A stretch of DNA of 40,655 nucleotides from Patescibacteria group bacterium (GCA_022843855.1 JALHMV010000007.1:1-40655), one strand, 5' to 3'; shown: positions 10,012 to 19,637, numbered from the stretch's first letter. Notes: generated by a model not told the origin, from the letters alone. Made by a program: numbers and translations.

Positions 10012-10187
10012 ATATAGCCACGGCCAATACCGCAACCGCCGGTAAGCCGCAGCCGCCGTGGACGGTTTTTTCAACCACGTCCTCAGCGGGTATCGCTCTT
10101 GAGCGAATAGTCATAACGCCGCCATTTTAATCAGAGTCACCAAAAGGAACAATGGTTGATCACCCTAATTTCGGCGTAAAATCCCTT

Positions 10188-10440
10188 GCGCCCTCACAGC
10201 TATCCTGCCATCATGGTGTCACATTTTTGTTCCGACCCCAGCATCGCAGAAACCGAGCAAGGAGAGCGCCTGCCCCACTGGGGCTGTAAGGTCTGAAGGG
10301 CGCGACTGGCGTGAGGAGCCCTGCCCTTTAGGATGGGAAAGCAACGACCAGGCTGGGTTAGTGGAAGGGTACTTGGTTCATCTGTACCCGCAGACCACAC
10401 CCCAGCGAACCCGGCCCCGACTTAGTCGGGGCCACTTCTT
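10188..10440 (+). ncRNA. Candidate structured noncoding RNA of about 245 nt ending in a hairpin
   Basis: No convincing ORF. Upstream TTGATC-N15-TAAAAT, internal paired elements (CCTTGC/GCAAGG, GCCCC/GGGGC, GCTGGG..GTGG..GGGTAC/GTACCC..CCAC..CCCAGC), then GGCCCCGAC-TTA-GTCGGGGCC. Confidence 0.4.
10413..10433. terminator. Strong hairpin, probable terminator
   Basis: GGCCCCGAC-TTA-GTCGGGGCC, 9-bp stem, followed by ACTTCTT on the plus strand. Confidence 0.6.
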
Positions 10441-11182
10441 ACCCCTCCGCTTGGCGACGATACCTACTGTACTGACAGTACTCACACTCGGGACTTGAGT
10501 CGGGCAACGTATCGCTTTCGAGCAGTTTTTTTATCCGTACCAACGCCCCTTCGACCCAATCGGCGCTGCCTTGATACGGCAGAAGATGAACGTCAAACTC
10601 CAGCTTACCGTCAAACGCCTGCTTGTCTTTGCGTCCATTGACGTACACGAAATATGCGGTGTCGGAAACAGAGTGACCATTCTGACGCAACAGCCACTGA
10701 TAAATCTCAACTTGTCGTTTGTAACCGATCTGCCAATCAGCATCGAGGCTGATCTCTGAGTCCTTCGCCGTTGCTTTGTAATCAACCACGTGCAACTCAC
10801 CTCCAGTATTCTGCCAGACGTCATCAACGGCACCGAACACAATGAAGTTGGTTGGGCGATGGTGAGTGCGGACGCCCTCAAAGTTCTCCCGCCACGAACC
10901 AATATCCTTATGGTCATACGGAACAGCATCTATGTTGTAGTGTTCTTGGAGTGGGTGGCGAGTGGCAGCGGCTCGGTGTGCGTCAAACTCCTTTTTGAGT
11001 AACCCGTCGACGGCCGAGTTTAATGTGTATGGAGCAGGGGGCGGCTGACCGATACCGTAACGACGGTCTAAATAAAAACACCGCGGACATCGCTCGAATA
11101 GCTCAATCTTTGAGCGAGAAAGTTTAAACGGGGTGACCGAGCCCGGTGTGTAAGTATTCTTTGAGCGTTGATAGCCAAACAT
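10439..11182 (-). CDS. PD-(D/E)XK nuclease superfamily protein with terminal cysteine pairs
   Basis: LSRSKIELFERCPRCFYLDRRYGI, FGAVDDVW...LHVVDYKAT active-site pattern, QVEIYQWLL, C-terminal CEYCQYSRYRR. Confidence 0.8.
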   Translation of the reverse strand: MFGYQRSKNTYTPGSVTPFKLSRSKIELFERCPRCFYLDRRYGIGQPPPAPYTLNSAVDGLLKKEFDAHRAAATRHPLQEHYNIDAVPYDHKDIGSWRENFEGVRTHHRPTNFIVFGAVDDVWQNTGGELHVVDYKATAKDSEISLDADWQIGYKRQVEIYQWLLRQNGHSVSDTAYFVYVNGRKDKQAFDGKLEFDVHLLPYQGSADWVEGALVRIKKLLESDTLPDSSPECEYCQYSRYRRQAEG

Positions 11183-11232
11183 CTTGAGTAGTATACCCCA
11201 GAAAGGACGATCTGAATTGGGTAAGCAGAAGC

Positions 11233-12828
11233 ATGGGGTTTGCTGCTACGACTAGGATGGGGAGATTTTTACGACACCGCATGGTACATACTATATGTAT
11301 GCTTCACTCGATAAACCGATTCCTATCAGGAATGACGATGTACCAGGCGGTGATGCGTTTTTTGATTGGAACAGCAGTCCTGGCCGTAATCTTGTCGATT
11401 GCCGATCGTATCCCGTTCAATCCGGGGGATCTTATCGCTACTCTTGCCGTCGCGATCGGCGCCTCCGGGCTAACTCAGGCACTTATTACTCGGGTCTTCA
11501 AACGAACGCCCAATAGAGAGTCGTGGCTGATCACCGCGCTTATCCTTGGGCTAATCGTTGGGCCAAGCCCGCTCCCAGACATCTGGCTACCGCTCAGTCT
11601 GGCTTCGGCTGCAGCGATCGCCTCAAAATTTTTCCTCACCTGGAACAAGCGTCATATTTTTAATCCGGCCGCGCTCGGGGTAGTCTGCATGACAATCGTT
11701 CTTGGTAGCGGATCCAGCTGGTGGGTAGGAAGCCTACCGTTTACCGCTCTGACCGCCATCGGCGGGCTGCTCATCGCCCATAAAATTCGTCGCGTCAAAA
11801 GCGTCCTCATTTTTGTCGTTGTGTATCTGACTGGCTTGACGCTTAGCAACGGTAGCGTGCTGGGCGTCGAGGCAAGCATCGGACTACTTAAATCGTTGCT
11901 CTTTAATTCGCCGCTGCTCTTCTTCGCGACGGTGATGCTCATCGAACCAGCAACCTCACCAACAGGTCAGCGGCTGCGACAATATTACGCCGGTTTGGTT
12001 GGGCTGGGAGCGCTCACCATCCAGACACTCTGGCCAGCTATCCCGTATTCTCTCGAGCTAGCACTTCTCACTGGGAACATCCTCACCCGAATCGTTGAAC
12101 GTTCGACGACACTCTCACTGACGCTTGTCAGGAGAGAAAAGCTCAGCGACAGTATCGAGAGTTTTTTCTTCGAATCTGCGCCACAGTTCCGTTTCCTACC
12201 CGGACAGTTTTTAGAGTGGAGTTTGAACCACCTCAATCCCGATAGTCGAGGAACCAGGCGTTGGTTCACGATCGCGTCATCACCACAAGAACCGTTGATT
12301 CAGTTGACAACCCGTTTCGCTGAACAGTCGAGCAGTTTCAAACGCGCCTTACGGAACCTGACGATCGGTCAGACGATCAGCGCGCACGGCCTCGAGGGTG
12401 ATTTTGTACTCCCGAGTGACAAGACGAAAGCGCTGGTTTTTATCGCTGGTGGAATTGGCATCACGCCCTTCCGCAGTATGATTCAATACCTCCTCGAGAG
12501 CGGAGAGCCGCGGGACATCACTCTTTTCTATGCCGTCCAGAAAGAAACCGATCTCATCTTTGAGAGCGTGCTCTTCTCCGCCAAAGAAGCGTTCGGCCTA
12601 AAGTACGTTCCGGTCGTCAGCCAGGCCAGTCCAACGTGGTCCGGACTCAAGGGCAGGATTGATAGTTCGACGCTCAAACGGGAGTGTCCAGACATAACTG
12701 AGGCGATCGTGTTTGTTTCTGGACCGGAACCGATGGTTGAAGATCTAAGCGTCATCCTACGAAGTATTGGTGTCCCAAATGCTTCAATCCGTCAGGACTT
12801 CTTTCCGGGTTATTCGCCGCTTACTTAA
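11233..12828 (+). CDS. NqrB/RnfD-like membrane domain fused to a ferredoxin-NADP reductase-type FAD/NAD(P) domain
   Basis: N-terminal multi-TM region with RHIFNPAALG and MLIEPATSPTGQ; C-terminal RRWFTIASSP, GGIGITPFRSM and VSGPEPMV. Confidence 0.85.
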   Translation: MGFAATTRMGRFLRHRMVHTICMLHSINRFLSGMTMYQAVMRFLIGTAVLAVILSIADRIPFNPGDLIATLAVAIGASGLTQALITRVFKRTPNRESWLITALILGLIVGPSPLPDIWLPLSLASAAAIASKFFLTWNKRHIFNPAALGVVCMTIVLGSGSSWWVGSLPFTALTAIGGLLIAHKIRRVKSVLIFVVVYLTGLTLSNGSVLGVEASIGLLKSLLFNSPLLFFATVMLIEPATSPTGQRLRQYYAGLVGLGALTIQTLWPAIPYSLELALLTGNILTRIVERSTTLSLTLVRREKLSDSIESFFFESAPQFRFLPGQFLEWSLNHLNPDSRGTRRWFTIASSPQEPLIQLTTRFAEQSSSFKRALRNLTIGQTISAHGLEGDFVLPSDKTKALVFIAGGIGITPFRSMIQYLLESGEPRDITLFYAVQKETDLIFESVLFSAKEAFGLKYVPVVSQASPTWSGLKGRIDSSTLKRECPDITEAIVFVSGPEPMVEDLSVILRSIGVPNASIRQDFFPGYSPLT

Positions 12829-13258
12829 CCGTCACGCTGCCGCGCTTACTCGCATCAAGGTGATCGTGATACCCCCACGTCCCCGCTCGGGTAAAGGTAT
12901 ACGTGTAGCTCTGGCCAGTAGCGATCGCTCGATCGGCATCAAAATCAGGTAGTACGGTGTGTGTTGGGTGTGGATCACTCGCTGGCCAGAACGAGCCGGA
13001 ACTTTTATTTGTAAATACAACGCTATCACCAAGATTGATTGTTATATCAGCCGGTGAAAAACCCGTGTCAGTAAACGTTACGGTCACCGACTTCGCCTCG
13101 GCTTCGGTTTCGTCAGCTGCTGGTGACTCTATCGACGAGTCGGTTGATGTTTCTGTGGTCGTATCCGTAGTAGCGGTATTGTTTGAGCCTTTTGACATCA
13201 GCCAAAACGCTCCGCCAGCAAGCACAACGATTAACGCAACGATAAACCCAATCTTCAT
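12821..13258 (-). CDS. Membrane-anchored cupredoxin-like protein
   Basis: N-terminal TM, Thr/Ser/Glu linker, cupredoxin pattern VTVTFTDTGFSPADITINLGDSVVFTNKS...PHPTHT...YTFTRAGTWGYHDHLDASKRGSVTV. Confidence 0.85.
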   Translation of the reverse strand: MKIGFIVALIVVLAGGAFWLMSKGSNNTATTDTTTETSTDSSIESPAADETEAEAKSVTVTFTDTGFSPADITINLGDSVVFTNKSSGSFWPASDPHPTHTVLPDFDADRAIATGQSYTYTFTRAGTWGYHDHLDASKRGSVTVK

Positions 13259-13268
13259 TTTTCCTCCT

Positions 13269-14102
13269 TTAGCCTGTACGCAGACTTTTTAATATTGTTA
13301 CGTTCTCAAGGTCCGGTCCTGTATCTTTCAAGCCCGGGACTTCTAAATAGCCTGCCGCACTCTTCCAACGCCTGTCATTGAGCAGGAAGCCAAACGCTGC
13401 CTTGCCGAGTTCGCCGTGACCGATATTTTCATGCCGATCGCGCTTTGCACCTAAGCCAAATTTTGAATCGTTTAAGTGCCAACAAAAAACGTTTTCTAAA
13501 CCAATAAGTCGTTCTACTTCGGCGATATAGTTATGGTAACCATCCTCACTAGAGATGTCGTAACCTGCGGCAAACGCGTGACACGTGTCCAAACACACCC
13601 CAACTCGTGAGCGGTCGCTTGAGTTCTCAAGCAGCCACACTAAATCCTCCAGCTTACCTCCAATCGTTGAACCCGCCGAGTTCTCGTAGATTAGCTTCGA
13701 CTCTTTTGGAGTATTGTCCAAGACGGTTTTGATCACGTCCCTAATCTGCTCGGCGTTGGACTCAATTCCACCGTTATATGTACCAGGATGAAAGACGGTT
13801 CCTACCACCCCAATCTTCGGCGCCAACGTCAGCGTTTCGATGAGAGCGGTTTTTGTTTTAACAACATTGTCCGCCGAAGCACCAGCAAGATTGGTTAGGT
13901 AGATGCCGTGAAAAACAACTTGCTTAAACTCGCTCGGCCACGTTGACAAGAATTCAGCGCAGGCTTCGTCACTCCACCCACGGATCTTCCACTGCAGCGG
14001 TGCCGACGGAAAAATTTGGAGTGCTTCCGCCTCGATCTCGCGCCCGACCTTGAGAGCTGTTTGTAGCCCGCCGCTCGTTGGAACATGGGCGCCAATTATC
14101 AT
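13269..14102 (-). CDS. nfo: Endonuclease IV (AP endonuclease family 2)
   Basis: MIIGAHVPTSGGLQTAL, VGVCLDTCHAFAAGYD, CWHLNDSKFGLGAKRDRHENIGHGELG. Confidence 0.93.
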   Translation of the reverse strand: MIIGAHVPTSGGLQTALKVGREIEAEALQIFPSAPLQWKIRGWSDEACAEFLSTWPSEFKQVVFHGIYLTNLAGASADNVVKTKTALIETLTLAPKIGVVGTVFHPGTYNGGIESNAEQIRDVIKTVLDNTPKESKLIYENSAGSTIGGKLEDLVWLLENSSDRSRVGVCLDTCHAFAAGYDISSEDGYHNYIAEVERLIGLENVFCWHLNDSKFGLGAKRDRHENIGHGELGKAAFGFLLNDRRWKSAAGYLEVPGLKDTGPDLENVTILKSLRTG

Positions 14103-14683
14103 GAGGAAAGCGCTTCGAAGCTTTTCGCTGCTACAGACCAGTCAATATTGTTGAAGAACGATTCGATGTAGGCAGCTCGCGCAGCGCCGTAATCGATGAA
14201 GTAGGCGTGCTCATAAACGTCGAGAGCGACGAGCGGTGCGGCGTTCCAGTTAAGGTAGGTATTCTGGGTATCTCCGACGATGACGAGGAGACGCTGTAAG
14301 TCTCGGTCCCAGACTAACCATGCCCAACCTCGAGCGCTCATTCCGGCGGCACTAAGTATTTTTTTAAGCTGGTCGAACGAACCAAAATCTGTATCAATTT
14401 GCCCAGCAAACGAACCGGTCGGTGGCGCACCGTCGCCGCCGAGATGACCAAAGTATACTTCGTGATTTTTAATACCGGATAGGGCAAAACTCATTTCAAC
14501 TGAGAGCGCACGGAAATCCGAATAAACCTGATTCGCTGCGGACATATCAGCAGCCTTGAGTTTGTCGACAATCTCGTTCCATTTTTTAACGTATCCTTGG
14601 TAGAGCGTGTAGTGCTCGGTCATTGTTCGCTTGCTGATACCGTTGAGTTCGCGGATGCTACCAAAGTTCTTTGCCTTGTACAT
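14099..14683 (-). CDS. sod: Fe/Mn superoxide dismutase
   Basis: LSGIKNHEVYFGHLGG, GWAWLVWDRD, LVALDVYEHAYFIDYGAARAAYIESFFNNIDW. Confidence 0.9.
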   Translation of the reverse strand: MYKAKNFGSIRELNGISKRTMTEHYTLYQGYVKKWNEIVDKLKAADMSAANQVYSDFRALSVEMSFALSGIKNHEVYFGHLGGDGAPPTGSFAGQIDTDFGSFDQLKKILSAAGMSARGWAWLVWDRDLQRLLVIVGDTQNTYLNWNAAPLVALDVYEHAYFIDYGAARAAYIESFFNNIDWSVAAKSFEALSS

Positions 14684-14763
14684 TTACGACTCCTTCTGAA
14701 TTGATTATTTGATCTCACCATATTATAATTACCGGGCTTCGTGCAAACATCTGGAGTGCCTAA

Positions 14764-14928
14764 GTGAGAAAACCGGATCCTGAAAACCAAGACTACCCGG
14801 CAATAGAAGACGTCGATCTCGACCTCTCAGGAGTAGTAACCGCCCTGATCGGCCTTGCCGGTTTAGTCGTCGCTGTCCTGATTGTGTTGATCCTGGAGAG
14901 ACATGGGATCAGAGTTCAGCCCGGTTGA
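14764..14928 (+). CDS. Small single-TM protein, 54 aa, GTG start
   Basis: GTG with GGAG upstream; MRKPDPENQDYPAIEDVDLDLSGVVTALIGLAGLVVAVLIVLILERHGIRVQPG; absent from the supplied ORF track. Confidence 0.45.
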   Translation: MRKPDPENQDYPAIEDVDLDLSGVVTALIGLAGLVVAVLIVLILERHGIRVQPG

Positions 14929-14936
14929 ACGTGTCC

Positions 14937-14962
14937 GTGGCGGGAGCAGCTGCTCCCGCCAC
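14937..14962. terminator. 26-bp perfect palindrome hairpin between convergent genes
   Basis: GTGGCGGGAGCAGCTGCTCCCGCCAC, 3 bp from the iscS stop. Confidence 0.65.
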
Positions 14963-14964
14963 CC

Positions 14965-16077
14965 TCATATCCGCCCAACCAGCTGGGCGATCACTTCCGT
15001 TTCTTTCTTTGTCGTCTGCCGACCAAGCGAGATGCGAATTGTTCGATTGATTTGACTAGAATTAAAGCCGAGCGCAACTAAGACGTGTGATTCGGTTTGT
15101 GACCTTGAGCTACAGGCCGAACCCGACGAAACCGCAATGCCGCGTCGATTGAGCGCGTCAACGATGTTGGCTTTGCCTGTTGGGATGGTAACCGAAAGGT
15201 GATTAGGCAGTCGAGTGGTTGATGCACAGTTTACCTGACAACCAATTGACTGAAGCGTCGCTTGGAGCTGGTCGCGCAGGCGACTGATGCGTCGTGCGTC
15301 CGATACTCGCTCGGCAGCAGCGATCCGACAGGCCTCGGCTAACCCGACAACGCCGGAAAGGTTCTCGCTACCGCTGCGGAGCGACTGTTCTTGTCCGCCT
15401 CCATATAACAGCGGGAAGATTGATACGCTCTCACGAACGTAGAGAGCTGCTACGCCGCGTGGACCGTATAACTTACTACCGTTAAAGCTTAACGCATCCA
15501 CTCCGAGGGACTTTATATTGAGCTCCGCGAAGGCTGCTGCCTGACAGGCGTCAGTATGAATGGGGATTGCGTGCGCTCGGGCTACTTCGCTCAGCTCCGC
15601 TATGGGTTGAATGACACCAATCTCGGAGTTTGCAAGATGGATCGATGCCAGAATTGTTTGTGGGGTGATTGCAGCGGTGAAATCGTGCAGAGCCACCCGC
15701 CCCTCGTGATCGACGGGGAGATACGTCACGATAAACCCGTCACGCTCCAGAGCACGGCAGGCGTTGAGCACGCTCGGATGCTCGATCGAGGTAGTGATAA
15801 TATGGTTCCCCCGCTCACGATTTGCCTTGGCGATTCCGATTAACGCAAGGTTATTTGATTCTGTGCCGCTTGAGGTGAAGTAGACTTCATCGCTTGCAGC
15901 GTTCAAGAAAGAGGCGACACTCTCACGAGCAGTTGTTAGCACGTCGGCCGCCTCCTGACCAAACGAATGTAGACTAGAAGGATTGCCAGAATATTGTCTT
16001 GCCGTATCGGTCACAACTTTAAGAACCCGATCATCGATCGGGGTAGCAGCGGCATAGTCTGCGTATACACGCTTCAT
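14965..16077 (-). CDS. iscS: Cysteine desulfurase (NifS/IscS family)
   Basis: YADYAAATPID, FTSSGTESNNLAL, HTDACQAA, SFNGSKLYGPRGVAALYV, SSGSACSS. Confidence 0.95.
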   Translation of the reverse strand: MKRVYADYAAATPIDDRVLKVVTDTARQYSGNPSSLHSFGQEAADVLTTARESVASFLNAASDEVYFTSSGTESNNLALIGIAKANRERGNHIITTSIEHPSVLNACRALERDGFIVTYLPVDHEGRVALHDFTAAITPQTILASIHLANSEIGVIQPIAELSEVARAHAIPIHTDACQAAAFAELNIKSLGVDALSFNGSKLYGPRGVAALYVRESVSIFPLLYGGGQEQSLRSGSENLSGVVGLAEACRIAAAERVSDARRISRLRDQLQATLQSIGCQVNCASTTRLPNHLSVTIPTGKANIVDALNRRGIAVSSGSACSSRSQTESHVLVALGFNSSQINRTIRISLGRQTTKKETEVIAQLVGRI

Positions 16078-16117
16078 TGCTTGCAAATTGTAGCGAAAAA
16101 CAGGCTACCTGTCAGGT

Positions 16118-16798
16118 CTACGGATAGCTTTCGGTTGAGAGTACCATGACCTTCATCTTGTCACGCATCAAATTCTGAAATCGATGCGCTTCCGAAACCG
16201 AGCCAAGCAATTTGCCGAAATGCATCGGTATGACCACGTCAGGATCCAAGGTTTCAGCGGCCTTCATCGCTTCTTCGAGCGTCATAACAAACGTTCCGGA
16301 AATTGGTAAGAAAGCGGCGTCGATCTTTTTGAGCGCTTCCATCTCGGGAGTTACATCAGTGTCACCGGCGTGATAGTAGCGCGTCGACCCGACCTCGACG
16401 ATCCATCCGACGTATCCCTTCTCCTGAGGGTGAAAAACTTCGTTCGGTGTCCGAAACTTGTCGATGTTATACGCTGGGACCGTCCAGTATTTAAAGAATT
16501 TTGATTCGCGTTTGTTTTTGTCGTTAACAAGCTCAACCGCTTCACCGAATTCCTCCAGTTCTTTTTGGCAAGCGGAGGGAGCGATGATTTTTGTCTTTGG
16601 CTTGAGCAGTTTGCGAATCGACGACGGATCGCAATGATCGAAGTGCGGGTGTGAAATGAAAATAAAATCGACTAGTTCGACGTCGTCGATATCGTACGGA
16701 TCAAATGCGAAGCTAAAACCCTTCTCCGGATATTCAACTCGAAAGCCAGCGTGTCCCAGTGCTGTAATTGTCGCTCCGTCGTACGAACCGCTGCGCAT
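16118..16798 (-). CDS. Metallo-beta-lactamase-fold hydrolase
   Basis: GHAGFRVE, ISHPHFDHCDPSSI, YHAGDTDVTPEM, IPMHFG. Confidence 0.88.
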   Translation of the reverse strand: MRSGSYDGATITALGHAGFRVEYPEKGFSFAFDPYDIDDVELVDFIFISHPHFDHCDPSSIRKLLKPKTKIIAPSACQKELEEFGEAVELVNDKNKRESKFFKYWTVPAYNIDKFRTPNEVFHPQEKGYVGWIVEVGSTRYYHAGDTDVTPEMEALKKIDAAFLPISGTFVMTLEEAMKAAETLDPDVVIPMHFGKLLGSVSEAHRFQNLMRDKMKVMVLSTESYP

Positions 16799-17796
16799 TA
16801 CTTCGCCCCCACTTTAAGCGCCATCTCTACTAAACGAGACGAGTACCCAAACTCGTTATCGTACCAAGCAACTACCTTGACCATGTCACCGTCAACGACT
16901 TGGGTCAGCCCAAGGTCGACTATTGCCGAGGCGGGATGACCAATTAGATCAGTGGACACAACGGGGTCGGTCGTAACTTCCAGGATGCCGCGATAGCGTG
17001 CTTGACTCGCAACATCAGTCAGAACGTGATTAATCTCTTCGACTGTTGTCTTCTTCTTTAAGAGGAAGGTGAAGTCAGACAACGAAACAACTGGCGTTGG
17101 TACCCGTATCGCCAAACCGTCAAACAAACCCTTGAGCTCTGGGATGACTTCGGTTGTTGCCTTAGCTGCACCAGTCGTGGTCGGAACGATATTCTGCGCT
17201 GCGGCCCGTGCTCGGCGAAGATCTTTATGCGGACCATCCTGGAGATTTTGATCTTGGGTATACGAATGAATCGTCGTCATCATCGCTTTTTGAACACCAA
17301 AATGGGCGTGCATCACGGCTGCTACCGGGGAGATGCAGTTGGTCGTACAGGATGCGTTGTTGATCACCTCACTCTCGTGCGCCGACTCGTCGTTGACACC
17401 GAGAACGTGGGTCGGAGCATTATCAGCCGGCGCCGAAATCACCACCCGACGAGCGCCAGCCTTCGTGTGAGCGGCCGCTTCTTTTCCGTCGGTAAATCGC
17501 CCGGTACACTCTAGAACAACGTCAATACTAAGCTCGTCCCACGGCAACTTGGCCGGATCCTTCTCGGAAAATACTCTGACCACACGATCGCCAATAACAA
17601 TTGCACCATCTTTCGATGCAGCTTTCTTAGAGAATTGCCGGTAGTTAGAGTCGTATGTAAAAAGATGAGCGAGCGTTGTCGGGTCGGTGAGGTCGTTGAT
17701 CGCAACGAGCTCAGCCGTATCGCTGTATTTACCGATAAGTATCCTGGCAGCGGTTCGGCCGATTCGCCCAAAACCATTAATCGCAATTTTTATCAT
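16798..17796 (-). CDS. gap: Glyceraldehyde-3-phosphate dehydrogenase
   Basis: IKIAINGFGRIGR, NNASCTTNCISPV, WYDNEFGYS. Confidence 0.98.
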   Translation of the reverse strand: MIKIAINGFGRIGRTAARILIGKYSDTAELVAINDLTDPTTLAHLFTYDSNYRQFSKKAASKDGAIVIGDRVVRVFSEKDPAKLPWDELSIDVVLECTGRFTDGKEAAAHTKAGARRVVISAPADNAPTHVLGVNDESAHESEVINNASCTTNCISPVAAVMHAHFGVQKAMMTTIHSYTQDQNLQDGPHKDLRRARAAAQNIVPTTTGAAKATTEVIPELKGLFDGLAIRVPTPVVSLSDFTFLLKKKTTVEEINHVLTDVASQARYRGILEVTTDPVVSTDLIGHPASAIVDLGLTQVVDGDMVKVVAWYDNEFGYSSRLVEMALKVGAK

Positions 17797-17814
17797 AATC
17801 CTCCCCCTCTATTA

Positions 17815-18660
17815 TTACCGGGCCTGTGCGCTACTGCCAAATAGGCGCATCTTCTCACGGACTACAGATTCGACAGATGCAATCGTTGGCCGCAGCTCAT
17901 CTCGTGGGTCATACACGTCCTCTTGCTTCAGAGTCTCGCGGAGCTGCTTGGTGAAGGCGAGGCGTAAATCGGTATCGATGTTTATCTTGCGAATACCGCG
18001 AGCGATCGCTTCTCGGATTACCTCATCCGGCGTTGACGAAGCACCGTGCAAAACGAGCGGCACCGTAACAGTCCGATCAATCTCACAGAGTAGGTCGAGG
18101 TCAAGCTTCTCATTGGGCAGCGGCTTGCCGTGGGCCTCGCCGATCGAGACTGCAAAACAATCACAACCGGTCTCTCTTACAAACACAGCTGCACGTGCCG
18201 GGTCAGTGAAGTGTCCCGCCTCTCCCCGAACGTAATCCTCGCGACCACCGATAACGTCTTCCTCAACCTCGACCGTAATTCCTAATCGGTGAGCCCTCGT
18301 CGTAAAGCCTTTAACGAACGGGATTCGCTCGTTTTTTGGCATCTGCGAAACATCGAGCATTATTGAAGTAAAGCCAGCCTTTAGGGTCTGTTCACAAAGC
18401 TCGAAGTTTTTACCGTGATCAAGATGAACAGCAACCGGAACGGTCACCCGATTAGCCAACGTTTGGGCGATCGCCACCGCGACATCAAGCCCCATGTAAT
18501 CAATTGTCTTTTCTGAGATCTGCAGAATAACCGGCGACTGTTCGGCTTCGGCGGCAGCCACGATGCCAAGCGCTGTTTCAAGACTGGTGATATTAAACCC
18601 GCCGACCGCGTACTTCCCTCGGTCCGCCGCAGCGAGCATCGCCGAAAGATTAACGAGCAT
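17815..18660 (-). CDS. fba: Class II fructose-bisphosphate aldolase
   Basis: AVGGFNITSLETALGIV, HLDHGKNFE, VEEDVIGGRED, VLHGASSTPDE, KINIDTDLRLAF. Confidence 0.95.
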   Translation of the reverse strand: MLVNLSAMLAAADRGKYAVGGFNITSLETALGIVAAAEAEQSPVILQISEKTIDYMGLDVAVAIAQTLANRVTVPVAVHLDHGKNFELCEQTLKAGFTSIMLDVSQMPKNERIPFVKGFTTRAHRLGITVEVEEDVIGGREDYVRGEAGHFTDPARAAVFVRETGCDCFAVSIGEAHGKPLPNEKLDLDLLCEIDRTVTVPLVLHGASSTPDEVIREAIARGIRKINIDTDLRLAFTKQLRETLKQEDVYDPRDELRPTIASVESVVREKMRLFGSSAQAR

Positions 18661-19624
18661 CTCGCATCTCCATCGCTTGCGTAATGGCCGCAACAATTGC
18701 GTCGCTCGTCAGGCCAAACCGTTCCATTAGCTGGTCAACAGTGCCCGACTCTCCGTACTGATCTTTAACCCCTACGGGAATAACGGGCACGGGGTGGTGG
18801 GCGCTTACAAACTCCGCCACCGCTGACCCAAGCCCACCCGCAACTTGATGATCCTCGGCGGTAACGATTGCGCCAGTTTCTTTGGCGGCAGCCAGTAGAG
18901 TCTGGTAGTCGAGAGGTTTCACGGTGTGAAAGTTTATCACCCTGACTGAGATTGTTTTTGATAGTTCGTGCGCGGCTTTGAGCGCCCAAAAAACGAGCGG
19001 ACCGTTAGCAATCACAGTTACATCCGTTCCATGTGTGAGTGTGAGTGCTTTACCGACCTCAAACGGAGTTTGCTTTGTCGTAAGCGTCGGGACCTTCTCT
19101 CGGCCGAGTCGGAGGTAAGCCGGTCCGTGATGAGCTGCGAGGGAGAGCGTGGCCTTTCGCGCTTCTTCGGCATCACAGGGCACAACGACTACCATGCCGG
19201 GCAGTGTACGCATGATCGCGATATCTTCGAGCGCCTGGTGCGTCGCCCCGTCGGGACCGACTGATAGTCCAGCATGACATCCAACGATTTTTACATTGTT
19301 CTTTGAATACGTCACCGACAAACGAATTTGGTCGAGCGTCCGCCCCGGGGAAAAAACAGCGTAGGATGCTGCAAACGGAATGTAACCCTCGTGGGCCAAC
19401 CCCGCAGCGATACCGATCATATTCTGCTCCGCCACCCCGACCTGAAAGAATCGCTCCGGAAACACTTCAGCAAACGCGTCCACCCGGGTACTCTCCGTTA
19501 AGTCTGCCGATAGGGCGACAACTTTCTGATTGTCTTGTGCTGCTTCGAGTAAGCCGTCACCAAACCCGTCGCGAATTGCACGTACTTCCAGCGGTCCGTA
19601 GGCAGCGTGATGTAGTAGCTTCAT
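18650..19624 (-). CDS. Transketolase C-terminal subunit
   Basis: ALSADLTESTRVDAFAEVFPERFFQVGVAEQNMIGIAAGLA, TAEDHQVAGGLGSAVAE. Confidence 0.95.
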   Translation of the reverse strand: MKLLHHAAYGPLEVRAIRDGFGDGLLEAAQDNQKVVALSADLTESTRVDAFAEVFPERFFQVGVAEQNMIGIAAGLAHEGYIPFAASYAVFSPGRTLDQIRLSVTYSKNNVKIVGCHAGLSVGPDGATHQALEDIAIMRTLPGMVVVVPCDAEEARKATLSLAAHHGPAYLRLGREKVPTLTTKQTPFEVGKALTLTHGTDVTVIANGPLVFWALKAAHELSKTISVRVINFHTVKPLDYQTLLAAAKETGAIVTAEDHQVAGGLGSAVAEFVSAHHPVPVIPVGVKDQYGESGTVDQLMERFGLTSDAIVAAITQAMEMRDAR

Positions 19625-19637
19625 GACGCACACCTAC

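Noticed and set aside
10188-10440. RNase P or SRP RNA identity for the structured region
   Set aside because: GAGGAAAGUCC/ACAGAA (RNase P) and the SRP helix 8 core were not found; a short GGGAAAGCAACGACCAG resemblance to RNase P is insufficient
10439-11182. Cas4 and hence a CRISPR locus
   Set aside because: PD-(D/E)XK plus cysteines resembles Cas4/AddB, but no other cas genes or direct-repeat array are present in the window
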